A stretch of DNA of 64,000 nt from Flavobacteriales bacterium (GTDB lineage: Bacteria; Bacteroidota; Bacteroidia; Flavobacteriales; JABDKJ01), in contig JABDKJ010000044.1 of the NCBI GenBank assembly GCA_013002285.1, positions 1 to 64,000 of the forward strand. Direction: 5' to 3'. Below the pieces are notes generated by a model, which saw only the letters and a program-made list of their open reading frames with translations, searched no databases and was not told the DNA's origin. Positions 38,982-47,887 of this stretch are shown here, in pieces. Both the position numbers and the translations under genes were made by a program. Position 1 is the stretch's first letter. Every line of letters begins with the position of its first letter.

Positions 38982-39925
38982 AAGAGAAGTCACCAAATTT
39001 CTTTGTTGTTGGAGTCGTTAAAGGAGGCACAACTTCTTTGTATCAATATTTGTCTCAGCACCCTGATGTGTTTCTAACCCCAATTAAGGAAACGAACCAC
39101 TTCTCTGATAAGGATATGGATCACGAGCATTTTGATAATCAATATGAACTCGATTCAAGGCTTGACATCAAAAAATATTTGGCAAAAAAAGAAAGAGAAA
39201 CTGTCCACATCGCTCATGTAAGAGAGAGGTCAGATTATATGAAGCTTTTTCAGAATGTCGGCAATGAACGTGCTAGAGGTGAAGTTTGCAATTCCTATAT
39301 GCTTTGTCCATGTTCCGCATCTCAGATATACGAGGCCTTTCCAGATTCCAAGATAATTGTGATGTTAAGAGAGCCTGCGCGAAGGATGTATTCTCAATAT
39401 CTCATGAACATTCGAGAAGCAAAAGTGCTAGGTCGGTCATTTAGAGAAGAGATCGAACATGACAATAACAAAAACAGAAAAGGTTGGGGTGTAAGTCACA
39501 ATTATTTTGAACTTGGCAATTATGCAAGTCAGATCAAAAGGTATATTGAGCTTTTTGGGAAGGAGAATGTTATGGTCTGTTTATTTGAGGATTTCATCAA
39601 AGATCCAGAGAAAGAGATGAAACGTATTTTCAAGTTTCTCGATGTTTCTGAGGACGTTAAATTAGACACTCAAGTGTTTAATGTTGCGAGAAAACCAAGG
39701 TCCAAATATCTCAATTACTTCTTAAGCAGAACAGGTATCTTGAAATTAGCTCGCTCAATTGTTCCGAAAGCCAAGAGAGGAAAATACAAACAAATGCTGT
39801 CAAAAAAAGGAGGCTTTGTTCCAATTTCTGCGGAAGATGAAGCCTATTTAAGAGCTCATTACGCTTCCGAGGTCAAAGATCTTAAGGCTTTGCTGAATAT
39901 TGACTTGAATATTTGGGGTTATTAA
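38978..39925 (+). CDS. PAPS-dependent sulfotransferase
   Basis: A 315-residue sulfotransferase. The PAPS-binding loop is GVVKGGTTSLYQYL (residues 12-25), and the 3'-phosphate motif is MLREPARRMYSQY (about 129-141). It is related to the enzyme at 36553 (same TTSLYxYLSQHP pattern), so the two may be duplicates with different positional specificity. It contains a Cys cluster (about residues 104-112, CNSYMLCPC), which is unusual and may be structural. It is the last gene of the plus operon and overlaps the stop of the convergent sulfotransferase gene by four bases. Confidence 0.88.
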   Translation: MKEKSPNFFVVGVVKGGTTSLYQYLSQHPDVFLTPIKETNHFSDKDMDHEHFDNQYELDSRLDIKKYLAKKERETVHIAHVRERSDYMKLFQNVGNERARGEVCNSYMLCPCSASQIYEAFPDSKIIVMLREPARRMYSQYLMNIREAKVLGRSFREEIEHDNNKNRKGWGVSHNYFELGNYASQIKRYIELFGKENVMVCLFEDFIKDPEKEMKRIFKFLDVSEDVKLDTQVFNVARKPRSKYLNYFLSRTGILKLARSIVPKAKRGKYKQMLSKKGGFVPISAEDEAYLRAHYASEVKDLKALLNIDLNIWGY

Positions 39926-40647
39926 TGGAAATACTTCCAAAAAATCGAGCGAAGTTTGTTTATCCTTTCAAAATCTTTTTGTGCATTTTCCGGTTCTTTT
40001 ATGCTTGACCATTCTTCAGGAAAATCATAATTCCAAAACCTCATATAGGGGCCAAAAACGTATTTAGCATGCTTTTGCAATTCAATTGTATTGAAATAAG
40101 AATGAGCTTTGCTTTTCTCTTCTGTTTTATTTCGCACAGGTAAAGGTCTAACAGGCCTTAACCCGATCTTCTCCAATACGGTATTAAAGTCGTCTTGGAT
40201 CTTTTCGAACCGCATAATGAAATCAAAATCCTTATGCTCTACTATACTCCAGTTACTGTAAGGTCTTTTATAGTATTTTAGAAAGAAATCTCCGAAAGAA
40301 GCATTGTTCTTTTGGATCCATTTATGCCTTCTGCGTTCCCTAATAGGACTGATCAATTTGTCGAGCCGGGCATTCATGTACTTCTTTTTCTTTTTCGAAT
40401 AGTTATGATGGTCGTTCTTGTACTTCATGTACTTACTGACTACAACATCCATTGGGTCTCGCACCGCTGAGAATACAAAATAGTCTTTTTCCTTATCGCT
40501 TGACCTTTTGGCAAACTCACGATAGAGAGCGTGTTTGGCCATAAAATTTTCAGCATTATAATTCTCGATCAACTCCAAACCTACAGCTGATGATGCGGTT
40601 TGGGGAAGTTCTACGAAAACATATTTGTGTTTATGGCTAACTTTCAT
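39922..40647 (-). CDS. Sulfotransferase of the Golgi-type (Sulfotransfer_2-like) group
   Basis: A 241-residue protein that differs from the other sulfotransferases. Its 5' loop is VELPQTASSAVGLEL (residues 12-26; the usual K is replaced by Q), and the 3'-phosphate region is SAVRDPMDVVVSKYM (60-74). The Lys-rich segment near 80-92 and basic surface suggest binding to an anionic glycan. It is on its own on the minus strand between two plus operons, with its own -7 box about 50 bases upstream. The activity is likely but the altered loop lowers certainty. Confidence 0.75.
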   Translation of the reverse strand: MKVSHKHKYVFVELPQTASSAVGLELIENYNAENFMAKHALYREFAKRSSDKEKDYFVFSAVRDPMDVVVSKYMKYKNDHHNYSKKKKKYMNARLDKLISPIRERRRHKWIQKNNASFGDFFLKYYKRPYSNWSIVEHKDFDFIMRFEKIQDDFNTVLEKIGLRPVRPLPVRNKTEEKSKAHSYFNTIELQKHAKYVFGPYMRFWNYDFPEEWSSIKEPENAQKDFERINKLRSIFWKYFH

Positions 40648-40698
40648 TTGATCGTTTCACTCTACTTATTCGAGATCTGGGGAAAATTGTTTCTGTGG

Positions 40699-40706
40699 CA
40701 AAGGTA
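40699..40706 (-). promoter_or_regulatory. Candidate -7 box for the lone sulfotransferase gene
   Basis: On the minus strand TACCTTTG fits TAnnTTTG, 51 bases before the ATG at 40647. No -33 TTG at normal distance. It lies in the 199-base divergent space before the flippase gene; nothing else was identified in that space. Confidence 0.4.
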
Positions 40707-40846
40707 ATTTTGATATCTGTGCCGTCCTATTTCCTGATAAGATATTACTTCACTTGACGGATCTGATAATTATTATCCTCTTATCCATTGTGTAATATCT
40801 GAAAGGTTAATTTCGACAAGAGTTATGGACTTTTACCAAATTTGAA

Positions 40847-42193
40847 TTGATCAAAAGGATAAGAAATAGAATTTCAAATGATCAGAATGTATCTGACATT
40901 TTAAGCAAGGGAGGGATCTCTTTTTTCTCAAGGCTTTTATCTTTTTTTATAAGTTACATTTTTCTTTTGTTCGTTTCCAATTTTTTTAGCGAGCAAGCTG
41001 TCGGTTTATATCAACTTTCAAATTCGATCTTGATCATATCTGCATTGGTTGTGAGTCTGGGCTTCCAAAGGTCAATTGTTCGATTCGCATCCAGTTTAAA
41101 GGAAAAAGGTAAGTACCTGGAATGTTATAATTTGATCATCTCATTCTTGAAAAGGATCATACCTATTGGGGTCGCCCTAGGTATAGTTTGTTTCTTTTTT
41201 GCGGAAGAACTTAGTATTAAGGTATTCAAGGATATAGAAATGCGTGAGTGCTTGATGATAGTAGGAATAACTTTGCCGTTTTTTACTCTATATCTCATTT
41301 TCGTTGAGTTATTCAGGTCATTCCAACAATTCAAGCGGTCAGAATTCTTTAAATACATACTTGTTTGGTTGATAGCGATCATATTATGTTTATCGTTCTT
41401 TTACACTTTCAGATCAAATTGGGCGCCACTTTTGGCTTATGCCCTAGCCACAATACTCACTTTTCTAGTCATGCTTCCATTGGTGGTCAAAGACTTAAAG
41501 GAGTTAAAGAGATCAGGACTAGGAGGTTCAGTAAAGGAATTAGACTTACGGTCTTACTTCAAGATCTCAGCTCCAATGATCATTACGGGATTATCCTTTA
41601 TCTTCTTGATAAGAATGGATTTTATCATGTTAGGTATATTCCAGAATGTTTCCATCGAAGAAGTAGGTATCTATGGTGTTGCAGTTAAAATGGGTGTTTT
41701 GGCCAATTTTGGGAACAATGCTATACAACGTATGGCCGCTCCTAGGATCTCAGCAATGTTCTGGGATGGTAAGATGGATCAGCTAAGGAAACTATTGACG
41801 AGATTGAAACAAGTCAATTTAATATTTACTCTCCCAGTTTGTGTTATTTTATTCACATTTCCGGAGTTCATTTTGTCATTTTTTGGAGAAGAGTACAAAA
41901 GCGGAGTGCACGTTATGAGAATTATAACAGCTGCATATTTCATCAATGCGTTTTTTGGCCTTTCTGGGGTTTTTATGAATATGACAGGCAATGAAAGGCC
42001 TTTCAGTCTGATCTTGATCATTACTTTGACCATTAATTTGGTACTGAATATTTTATTAATACCTCATTATGGAATGCTTGGGCCAGCGTATAGTACTTTG
42101 CTTTGCTTTTTTTTATGGAATATTACTACAACTATTTTCATGCAGATCAAGTACAAGTTAAAGATGTATTATATACCATTCTTAACAGATTGA
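40847..42193 (+). CDS. Wzx-like polysaccharide flippase
   Basis: A 448-residue polytopic protein of the MATE/MOP superfamily with about 12-14 hydrophobic segments, starting with GISFFSRLLSFFISYIFLL (residues 23-41). It would flip the lipid-linked repeat unit across the inner membrane. No in-frame ATG is found near the 5' end, so TTG at 40847 is the most likely start. The next gene, a sulfotransferase, begins directly after its stop, which suggests sulfation before or during export. Confidence 0.88.
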   Translation: MIKRIRNRISNDQNVSDILSKGGISFFSRLLSFFISYIFLLFVSNFFSEQAVGLYQLSNSILIISALVVSLGFQRSIVRFASSLKEKGKYLECYNLIISFLKRIIPIGVALGIVCFFFAEELSIKVFKDIEMRECLMIVGITLPFFTLYLIFVELFRSFQQFKRSEFFKYILVWLIAIILCLSFFYTFRSNWAPLLAYALATILTFLVMLPLVVKDLKELKRSGLGGSVKELDLRSYFKISAPMIITGLSFIFLIRMDFIMLGIFQNVSIEEVGIYGVAVKMGVLANFGNNAIQRMAAPRISAMFWDGKMDQLRKLLTRLKQVNLIFTLPVCVILFTFPEFILSFFGEEYKSGVHVMRIITAAYFINAFFGLSGVFMNMTGNERPFSLILIITLTINLVLNILLIPHYGMLGPAYSTLLCFFLWNITTTIFMQIKYKLKMYYIPFLTD

Positions 42194-43114
42194 ATGCAGG
42201 GAACATGGAACAATAAGAAAGTGGTCTTACCAGACTTCATTATTCCAGGAGCAGCTAAAAGTGGAACAACGACACTGTATCGTATTCTCCAGCAGCATCC
42301 AGACATTTTTGTGCCCAATAGATCTAAGGAAACCTATTTCTTCTCCTATTTTGATAGGGACTTACCTTATGAGAAAGAGTTTGTTTCGCAGGCTGTCTTG
42401 AACCCAATTGAATACCTTTCTCTTTTTGAAAAAGGGAGGTCGGCAAGCACAATTGGCGAAGCTTCCATAGGTTATTTATATGATCATGAAGCGTGTATTA
42501 AGAACATGAAGCGTTTTTATGGCGATAAATTGAGTAATGTGAAAATTGTGATGATCTTAAGAAATCCGGTGGACAGAGCTTTTTCTCATTACAATTTCTT
42601 AATTAGAAATGGGTTTGAAGATCTGTCGTTTGAAATGGCCATCTCGGAAAAAGTGGTATTAAAAAGAAAGAATATAAGACCTGGTTTCGACTATCTGAAT
42701 TATGGAATGTACTATGAAAAGGTGAAAGCATTCAAGGAGAATTTTTCAGAATGTAAAGTGTTTCTTTTCGAGGATCTTGCAAACTATTCTAAATTGACTG
42801 AAGAACTTTTTAGTTTTCTTAAGGTTAAGAGGCATAGTGTTCAAAAAGATATTAAAGCCAACCCTTCAGGAGTGCCAAAAAGTGAATGGATCGTGCGCTT
42901 GCTCCGAAAAAACAGTTTCTTAAAAGCATTATACCGAATGTTCCCTGAAAAAATGCAGAATAAGATGCTAACCACACGCGATAACTTAATGAGTTCTTTT
43001 CTGAAGAAAACAAAACTCAGTGAAGAACTTAGGGAAAGGGTCAAGCCATTATTTGCTGAAGATATTCAAAAACTAGAGATCTTGATCGAGAGAGATCTTT
43101 CTCACTGGAAATGA
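42194..43114 (+). CDS. PAPS-dependent sulfotransferase
   Basis: A 306-residue sulfotransferase with PAPS loop GAAKSGTTTLYRIL (residues 19-32) and 3'-phosphate motif ILRNPVDRAFSHYNF (121-135). The catalytic-base region PNRSKETYFFS (about 41-51) fits the carbohydrate sulfotransferase type. It is joined without spacing to the flippase gene and precedes the polymerase-like gene by 86 bases. The specificity is unknown. Confidence 0.88.
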   Translation: MQGTWNNKKVVLPDFIIPGAAKSGTTTLYRILQQHPDIFVPNRSKETYFFSYFDRDLPYEKEFVSQAVLNPIEYLSLFEKGRSASTIGEASIGYLYDHEACIKNMKRFYGDKLSNVKIVMILRNPVDRAFSHYNFLIRNGFEDLSFEMAISEKVVLKRKNIRPGFDYLNYGMYYEKVKAFKENFSECKVFLFEDLANYSKLTEELFSFLKVKRHSVQKDIKANPSGVPKSEWIVRLLRKNSFLKALYRMFPEKMQNKMLTTRDNLMSSFLKKTKLSEELRERVKPLFAEDIQKLEILIERDLSHWK

Positions 43115-43200
43115 GTCGAAAAGACCGTTTTTTCTATCTTCACAAGTAACTTTATAGGGGTTTATTAAGTAAAAAATTATTAGGCCCTGGCTAAACACAA

Positions 43201-44559
43201 ATGACCATAGATCTGAGCAAATATGCGCTTGTAAGTAGGAAGCTGTCAAAGATCAAAGAGGCATCTCTCGGTGTCATCTTAGTATTGAATTTTGCGATCA
43301 CCTTCCGCTTGTTCAATAATACTATCTTATCCGCGATATCTAAGCTAGTGGAGACGGGGTATTTGGGTGTCCTATTATTGTACCTTGCTTCTAGATTCAT
43401 TCACCGAATATTTTCCAGCAATGTCAAACTGAATGGGCTGGAGATAATGTATGTGATCTTTCTGTCATTGCCGGCATTGCCTGCAATTGCGGCCACCCAA
43501 GTTTGGGATCAACCTTTTTTGTTGGGGCTTATCTCAATGAGGGGGTTCTATTTGATCATTGGAGGGTTATTGATCTACAATTTATGCAAGGACAATCCTA
43601 GAAAACTGTTGGTTCTAGAGAAGTCGATGGTTTCAACAGCTTGGATAGGTTTAGTGGTGTTTTATTTGACGTCTTTTTTTGTGAATCCAGCTCAATTTTT
43701 GGATTCCAGAATTGTTTCTTATAGCGCAAATAGAGGAGGACTGTTGATATTTAAGTTTGGGATGGGATTTGTATTTTTTGGGTGCATATACTATTTCATT
43801 CGCCTTGTAAAGAAAGGTAGCCCGCTTAACCTCGCTTATTTCATGGCATTCTTTATTTATCTGACTTTCTTCAGGTTGGATAGGACCTCGATAACTGCTG
43901 TAGTTTTGGCGCTAGGGCTGTTCTATATTCTGAATATCCAAATAAGAAAACAGCTGATAGCGTTCTTTGCCGTGGTTCTACCCATGATGTTAGCATTGAT
44001 CGTATACTATTTAATAGATCCTGGACCTTTCGAGAATTTTTTATTCATGTTTGAAAATATGGCCTATGTATTATCAGGTCAAACCAATCCGGAAGTTGGT
44101 TTCAGTGTTAGGTTCTATGAAGCAGATATTGCCAATAAGTATATAGAGAAAAACCCTTTTTTAGGAAATGGCAAATTGAGTAATGCATTTATTGAAGGAG
44201 GGTTTAACGCTTTGTTCATGTATTTCTTTCCTTCAGATATCGGATTGATCGGAACTATTTTTACTTATGGAATTCCAGGTGCTTTTATACTCTATTCCCA
44301 ATTTATATTCGCTATCTACTGGATATCAAAGATCAGATATTTTCGAAAAAATGTGTTTTTTCAATCTTGTTGTTTCTATTTATTGGTTTTGTTCCTTGAC
44401 AGCATTTCCAATGGCTATTTAACCGTTTTTGCAGCTCAAACCATTTCGGTGATCGCGATCATATTTTTGTTCTATGAATTTGACAAGTATATGCTCAAGA
44501 AGATCACAGTGCAAAATGATCATCTCAATGTTCAGACATATTCTCCTCAAACAGGCTGA
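43201..44559 (+). CDS. Wzy-like polymerase / O-antigen ligase-type membrane protein
   Basis: A 452-residue integral membrane protein with about ten to eleven hydrophobic segments and one longer extracytoplasmic loop (about residues 280-340, containing RFYEADIANKYIEKNPFLGNG), as in Wzy/WaaL proteins. The low similarity of this family means that polymerase and ligase cannot be told apart by eye; the neighbouring flippase, Wzc and Wza genes favour Wzy. Its 3' end overlaps the convergent GNAT gene by 35 bases. Confidence 0.78.
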   Translation: MTIDLSKYALVSRKLSKIKEASLGVILVLNFAITFRLFNNTILSAISKLVETGYLGVLLLYLASRFIHRIFSSNVKLNGLEIMYVIFLSLPALPAIAATQVWDQPFLLGLISMRGFYLIIGGLLIYNLCKDNPRKLLVLEKSMVSTAWIGLVVFYLTSFFVNPAQFLDSRIVSYSANRGGLLIFKFGMGFVFFGCIYYFIRLVKKGSPLNLAYFMAFFIYLTFFRLDRTSITAVVLALGLFYILNIQIRKQLIAFFAVVLPMMLALIVYYLIDPGPFENFLFMFENMAYVLSGQTNPEVGFSVRFYEADIANKYIEKNPFLGNGKLSNAFIEGGFNALFMYFFPSDIGLIGTIFTYGIPGAFILYSQFIFAIYWISKIRYFRKNVFFQSCCFYLLVLFLDSISNGYLTVFAAQTISVIAIIFLFYEFDKYMLKKITVQNDHLNVQTYSPQTG

Positions 44560-45241
44560 GATATTTTGAAATAGGGATAGAGACCAACGCTAATCCCTTA
44601 ATGGGGAATATCTTTTTCATGTCTTCATCTTCTAGTATTACTGATTTTTCCACTTGGTATTGGAACCTGACAAACATATTGTACATGACCTTGTTGGAGA
44701 GGTATACATGAGAATGTATAGTTTCAAGCTCAGGGTACTCTTCTTTTCTTTTTTTGATCAATTCATAGACTAGCCTATATGCTATATTTTGTCTTTTAAA
44801 ACCTTCTTTTGTATTGGCATTTTCGAGATAAAGAAATCCTGCCTGACGAGGAATATTTATGTTCGCGAATTTCTTGAGCATAGGATAAGAACGTTGCCAA
44901 ATTTCGGACCCTAAGTATGACGCGAGTAAACTTGATCTAATATTTTCACTGCCTATCATTTCAGCTTTTTCCTTCCAGCCACAACAAATTGAAATGATCT
45001 CTCCTTGATTTTCACAGACCATATAATTGCCGTAATAGAACTCGTGATTGGGGATCTCTTGCGCGAGAATATTACTGATCATTTCACTCAATTGGACATG
45101 AGATATCCCGAATATCACCTCATAGTTTGTTTTCCCTTTTGGTCCTTTAAGGCATTCAATGATCATTGGTGTAAGTTGTTCTATGTCAACTATTTGAGCA
45201 GGCCTGAATATGAATTCTCTATTGGTTGACATGTCCATCAT
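44525..45241 (-). CDS. GNAT-family protein (paralog 1, distal end of Dlt-like cassette)
   Basis: A 238-residue GNAT-like protein. It begins with EFIFRPAQIVDIEQLTPMI and has an ISICCGWKE strand, a conserved NIPRQAGFLYLENA segment and a C-terminal VYLSNKVMYNMFVRFQY region that corresponds to the acetyl-CoA-side helix in GNATs. The same landmarks occur in the protein at 49342-50040. It may N- or O-acylate an amino acid, aminoacyl carrier or sugar; the substrate is unknown. It is the last gene of the operon and overlaps the SGNH gene; starts at 45241, 45238 or 45232 are possible. Confidence 0.7.
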   Translation of the reverse strand: MMDMSTNREFIFRPAQIVDIEQLTPMIIECLKGPKGKTNYEVIFGISHVQLSEMISNILAQEIPNHEFYYGNYMVCENQGEIISICCGWKEKAEMIGSENIRSSLLASYLGSEIWQRSYPMLKKFANINIPRQAGFLYLENANTKEGFKRQNIAYRLVYELIKKRKEEYPELETIHSHVYLSNKVMYNMFVRFQYQVEKSVILEDEDMKKIFPIKGLALVSIPISKYLSLFEENMSEH

Positions 45242-46259
45242 TTAACAAAGTGTTTAGGTCGTCATTGAGAATTCCTGAGAACTTTTGTGCCCCTTTTAGG
45301 CTCAAATGACCAGTATCCTTAAAGTATTCATCGGGTAGGTCTATATTCGAATAGTTTAGAATTTTTAGATTATCATGTCTGCCTTCTAAGTCTGCTAGAA
45401 AAGTATTTAATTCTTCAATATTTTCTATGCCCTTTAGCTTGCTCCTGTGTTGCGGTGTATAAATAAGGATCACAGTTCTATTCTTGTTTTGGGAGATCAA
45501 GTTTTCAAATCGGTCGACCTCAGTCTTTTTTGGCTTGAAGAGCAATAGGCTTTCAAGCCTTGAAAGCTTCAAACTGTCCTCTTTTGTGAAGATAGCGGGT
45601 GAGGTTCTTCTTTTTTCAATGAGTGCAAATTTATCGTCTATCATAATTTGACGTTTACGAATATGCTGATCAAAAGTGGCTTTGTCTGGCGCATTGGTAT
45701 GCACTGCGCCCTTGCTGATAGTCTCATTCTTATCTAAATAGGGTCGAAGATGTTCTTTTATGTAGTCTGTATAGCACCCATAGAAGCGCAGTCCTCTGAC
45801 TTTCATGTAGTCTTTGTATAAGCCATTTTTTTGCAAGAGGTCTTTAATATTTTCGTTCTCAATGAAAGGGACAAAATTGCTTAATTGAATACTGGATCCT
45901 GGACTACTTAAGAATGTAAGGTGATGAAAATTGTAAATGATCGGTGTGCTTTTATCCTTTCCAAATTCGATCTTCATTAAAGGTTCTACGACTTCAAAGA
46001 TCGCACCTTTCATACCATAATTGAAAACGTTATGGTCGATCGAATCAGGATAATAGTTATTACGAGCAATAGAGCTACCGAAAATGGGTATCTCGGTTTT
46101 ATCATCACTTTGAAGGAGTCTATTTATTTTTCCCGCATTGGAATGGTCGTTGGAGTATACGATGTATTTTTCAAAAATAATATCTGTTAAGAATGCGAGT
46201 GATATACAAAACACAATGGCTCCAAGCGATATTTTCAATATTTTAAGAAACTTGCTCAT
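45219..46259 (-). CDS. DltD/AlgJ-like SGNH-fold membrane-anchored protein
   Basis: A 346-residue protein with one N-terminal membrane helix (residues 6-27) and a periplasmic domain of the SGNH type: IFGSSIARN with candidate nucleophile Ser63, NYGMKG (80-85, block II Gly) and DTGHLSLKG with Asp315 and His318. In Dlt and alginate systems such proteins (DltD, AlgJ/X) work with an MBOAT to move an acyl group to the polymer. It overlaps the MBOAT gene by one base and the GNAT gene by 23, so translation is coupled. Confidence 0.82.
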   Translation of the reverse strand: MSKFLKILKISLGAIVFCISLAFLTDIIFEKYIVYSNDHSNAGKINRLLQSDDKTEIPIFGSSIARNNYYPDSIDHNVFNYGMKGAIFEVVEPLMKIEFGKDKSTPIIYNFHHLTFLSSPGSSIQLSNFVPFIENENIKDLLQKNGLYKDYMKVRGLRFYGCYTDYIKEHLRPYLDKNETISKGAVHTNAPDKATFDQHIRKRQIMIDDKFALIEKRRTSPAIFTKEDSLKLSRLESLLLFKPKKTEVDRFENLISQNKNRTVILIYTPQHRSKLKGIENIEELNTFLADLEGRHDNLKILNYSNIDLPDEYFKDTGHLSLKGAQKFSGILNDDLNTLLNDGHVNQ

Positions 46260-47653
46260 TAGAATTGAAAATATATGAATTGTACCTCCCTATTCTGTCC
46301 AAAAAGCAATATTAGCATCAACATTACTCCAATATAAACGAAGTTTTTCTTGAATCGCAGTTCTTTGTTAAAGAGCGCAGTAAGGCCTAAAAGGACGATC
46401 AGCCCGATGTTCAAGAAAAAGTCGAATGGAGAGATACCGACAAAAATAGAACTCAGCCCAAATTTTAGATCTGTGAATATTTTACTCAATATAATTGTAG
46501 CTTGATCAAAACTTGTTGCTCTAAAGAATACAGCTGAGAATATGAGTAAGTGCAAATTAAATAACCATCTTATCGCAGTTCCGAATTTACTCTTGAACTG
46601 CGGAAATAATTTGGATCGGCCGTAAGCGTATTGAATGATCGTAAGTGCGCCATGAATGAGTCCAAATATAATGTAGTTGACATTTGCTCCATGCCAGATC
46701 CCAATAGCTAAGAAGACTATCATTGTATTGACCATAAGTTGTTTTGGACGCGAATACATGATAGGGTAGAAAATATAATCACGTATCCAGTTTGTCAACG
46801 AGATATGCCACCTTTGCCAATAATCATTTATGCTTAACGCTTTAAAGGGTTTATTGAAATTTTCTGTCAATTTTATTCCCATTAAACGGGCCGAACCAAT
46901 AGCTATATCGCTATATCCACTAAAGTCACAAAACATTTGAACAGCGAAGAAAATGAGTCCGAGATAATGCTGCAGACCATTGCAGGCTTCTGCATTCATG
47001 AACGCATAATCCACATATATGGCCAGAGTATCTGCAACAACAACTTTCTTGAAAAATCCTAAGAGTATTTTATTTATACCATATCGTAAATTTGGATAGT
47101 TGACCTCAAACTTTTGTTTGAATTGAGGCATAAGGTCATTATATCTCTCAATTGGTCCAGCAACCAATTGGGGAAAATAGGTTATGTAAAGAGCGAAATA
47201 CCCGAGGTGTTTTTCTGGTTTTATCTTGTCTAGGTAAAGATCTGCCGTATAACTGATGGCTTGGAAAGTGTAAAAAGATATTCCGACTGGCAGAAGTATT
47301 TTGAACACAGGAATATCCGCCACAATATTGAACTGGTCCAGAATAATTTGAAGATTGTAAACCGAAAAATTATAGTATTTGAAAAAGAATAAGATCCCTA
47401 GGTTCACAAAAATGCTTAAGAGTAGATATCTGTTTTTTTGCTTTTTTGATATGCTCTCACTGATCTTTTTGCCGGTATAGAAAACCACCAAAGTTGAAGT
47501 AATGATGAGTAAAATGTACTCTGGTTTCCAACACATGTAAAAAATATAACTACATGCTAAAAGCAAGCACCATCGGTACTTTGCTGGCATCAAATAGTAG
47601 GTGAATACTACAAGAGGCAAGAAGATCAGGTATGTGAGCGAGTTAAAAAGCAT
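46259..47653 (-). CDS. MBOAT-family membrane O-acyltransferase (AlgI/DltB-like)
   Basis: A 464-residue multi-span protein of the membrane-bound O-acyltransferase family. Visible signatures are PVGISFYTFQAISY (about 122-135), FCDFSGYSDIAIG (241-253), NDYWQRWHISLTNWIRDYI (276-294) and GIWHGANVNYIIFGLIHG, with catalytic-type His321 and His334. It would pass an acyl group from a cytoplasmic donor, probably the adjacent carrier protein, across the membrane. Its length is nearer AlgI than the shorter DltB. It directly abuts the carrier-protein gene and overlaps the SGNH gene. Confidence 0.92.
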   Translation of the reverse strand: MLFNSLTYLIFLPLVVFTYYLMPAKYRWCLLLACSYIFYMCWKPEYILLIITSTLVVFYTGKKISESISKKQKNRYLLLSIFVNLGILFFFKYYNFSVYNLQIILDQFNIVADIPVFKILLPVGISFYTFQAISYTADLYLDKIKPEKHLGYFALYITYFPQLVAGPIERYNDLMPQFKQKFEVNYPNLRYGINKILLGFFKKVVVADTLAIYVDYAFMNAEACNGLQHYLGLIFFAVQMFCDFSGYSDIAIGSARLMGIKLTENFNKPFKALSINDYWQRWHISLTNWIRDYIFYPIMYSRPKQLMVNTMIVFLAIGIWHGANVNYIIFGLIHGALTIIQYAYGRSKLFPQFKSKFGTAIRWLFNLHLLIFSAVFFRATSFDQATIILSKIFTDLKFGLSSIFVGISPFDFFLNIGLIVLLGLTALFNKELRFKKNFVYIGVMLMLILLFGQNREVQFIYFQF

Positions 47654-47884
47654 TTACCCTTTTTTACTCTTTTCAATTAGTGTTTTAATGTCACCTACAT
47701 TTTTGATCTTCAATATGTCGGCTAATTCAAATTTAACATCGAATGAGCTTTCGATCTTACTGATCAGTACAACGTTGTTCAACGAATTCCAGCTTGCAAC
47801 ATCTTTTTCGCTTAATTCATTGGTCAGTATCAGTTCTTTTTCATTTAAAACTTCACGAAATAATTCTTGTAATTTCTCTTGCAT
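47654..47884 (-). CDS. Acyl/aminoacyl carrier protein (DltC-like)
   Basis: A 76-residue acidic helical protein with the carrier motif SWNSLNNVVLISKIE (residues 31-45). Ser34 is the expected 4'-phosphopantetheine site; W-[DN]-S-[LM] is nearer the DltC style than the DSL of fatty-acid ACP. It would receive the adenylated group from the ligase at 47888-49342 and offer it to the MBOAT. There are three bases between the ligase stop and its start, and none between its stop and the MBOAT start. Confidence 0.9.
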   Translation of the reverse strand: MQEKLQELFREVLNEKELILTNELSEKDVASWNSLNNVVLISKIESSFDVKFELADILKIKNVGDIKTLIEKSKKG

Positions 47885-47887
47885 TTT

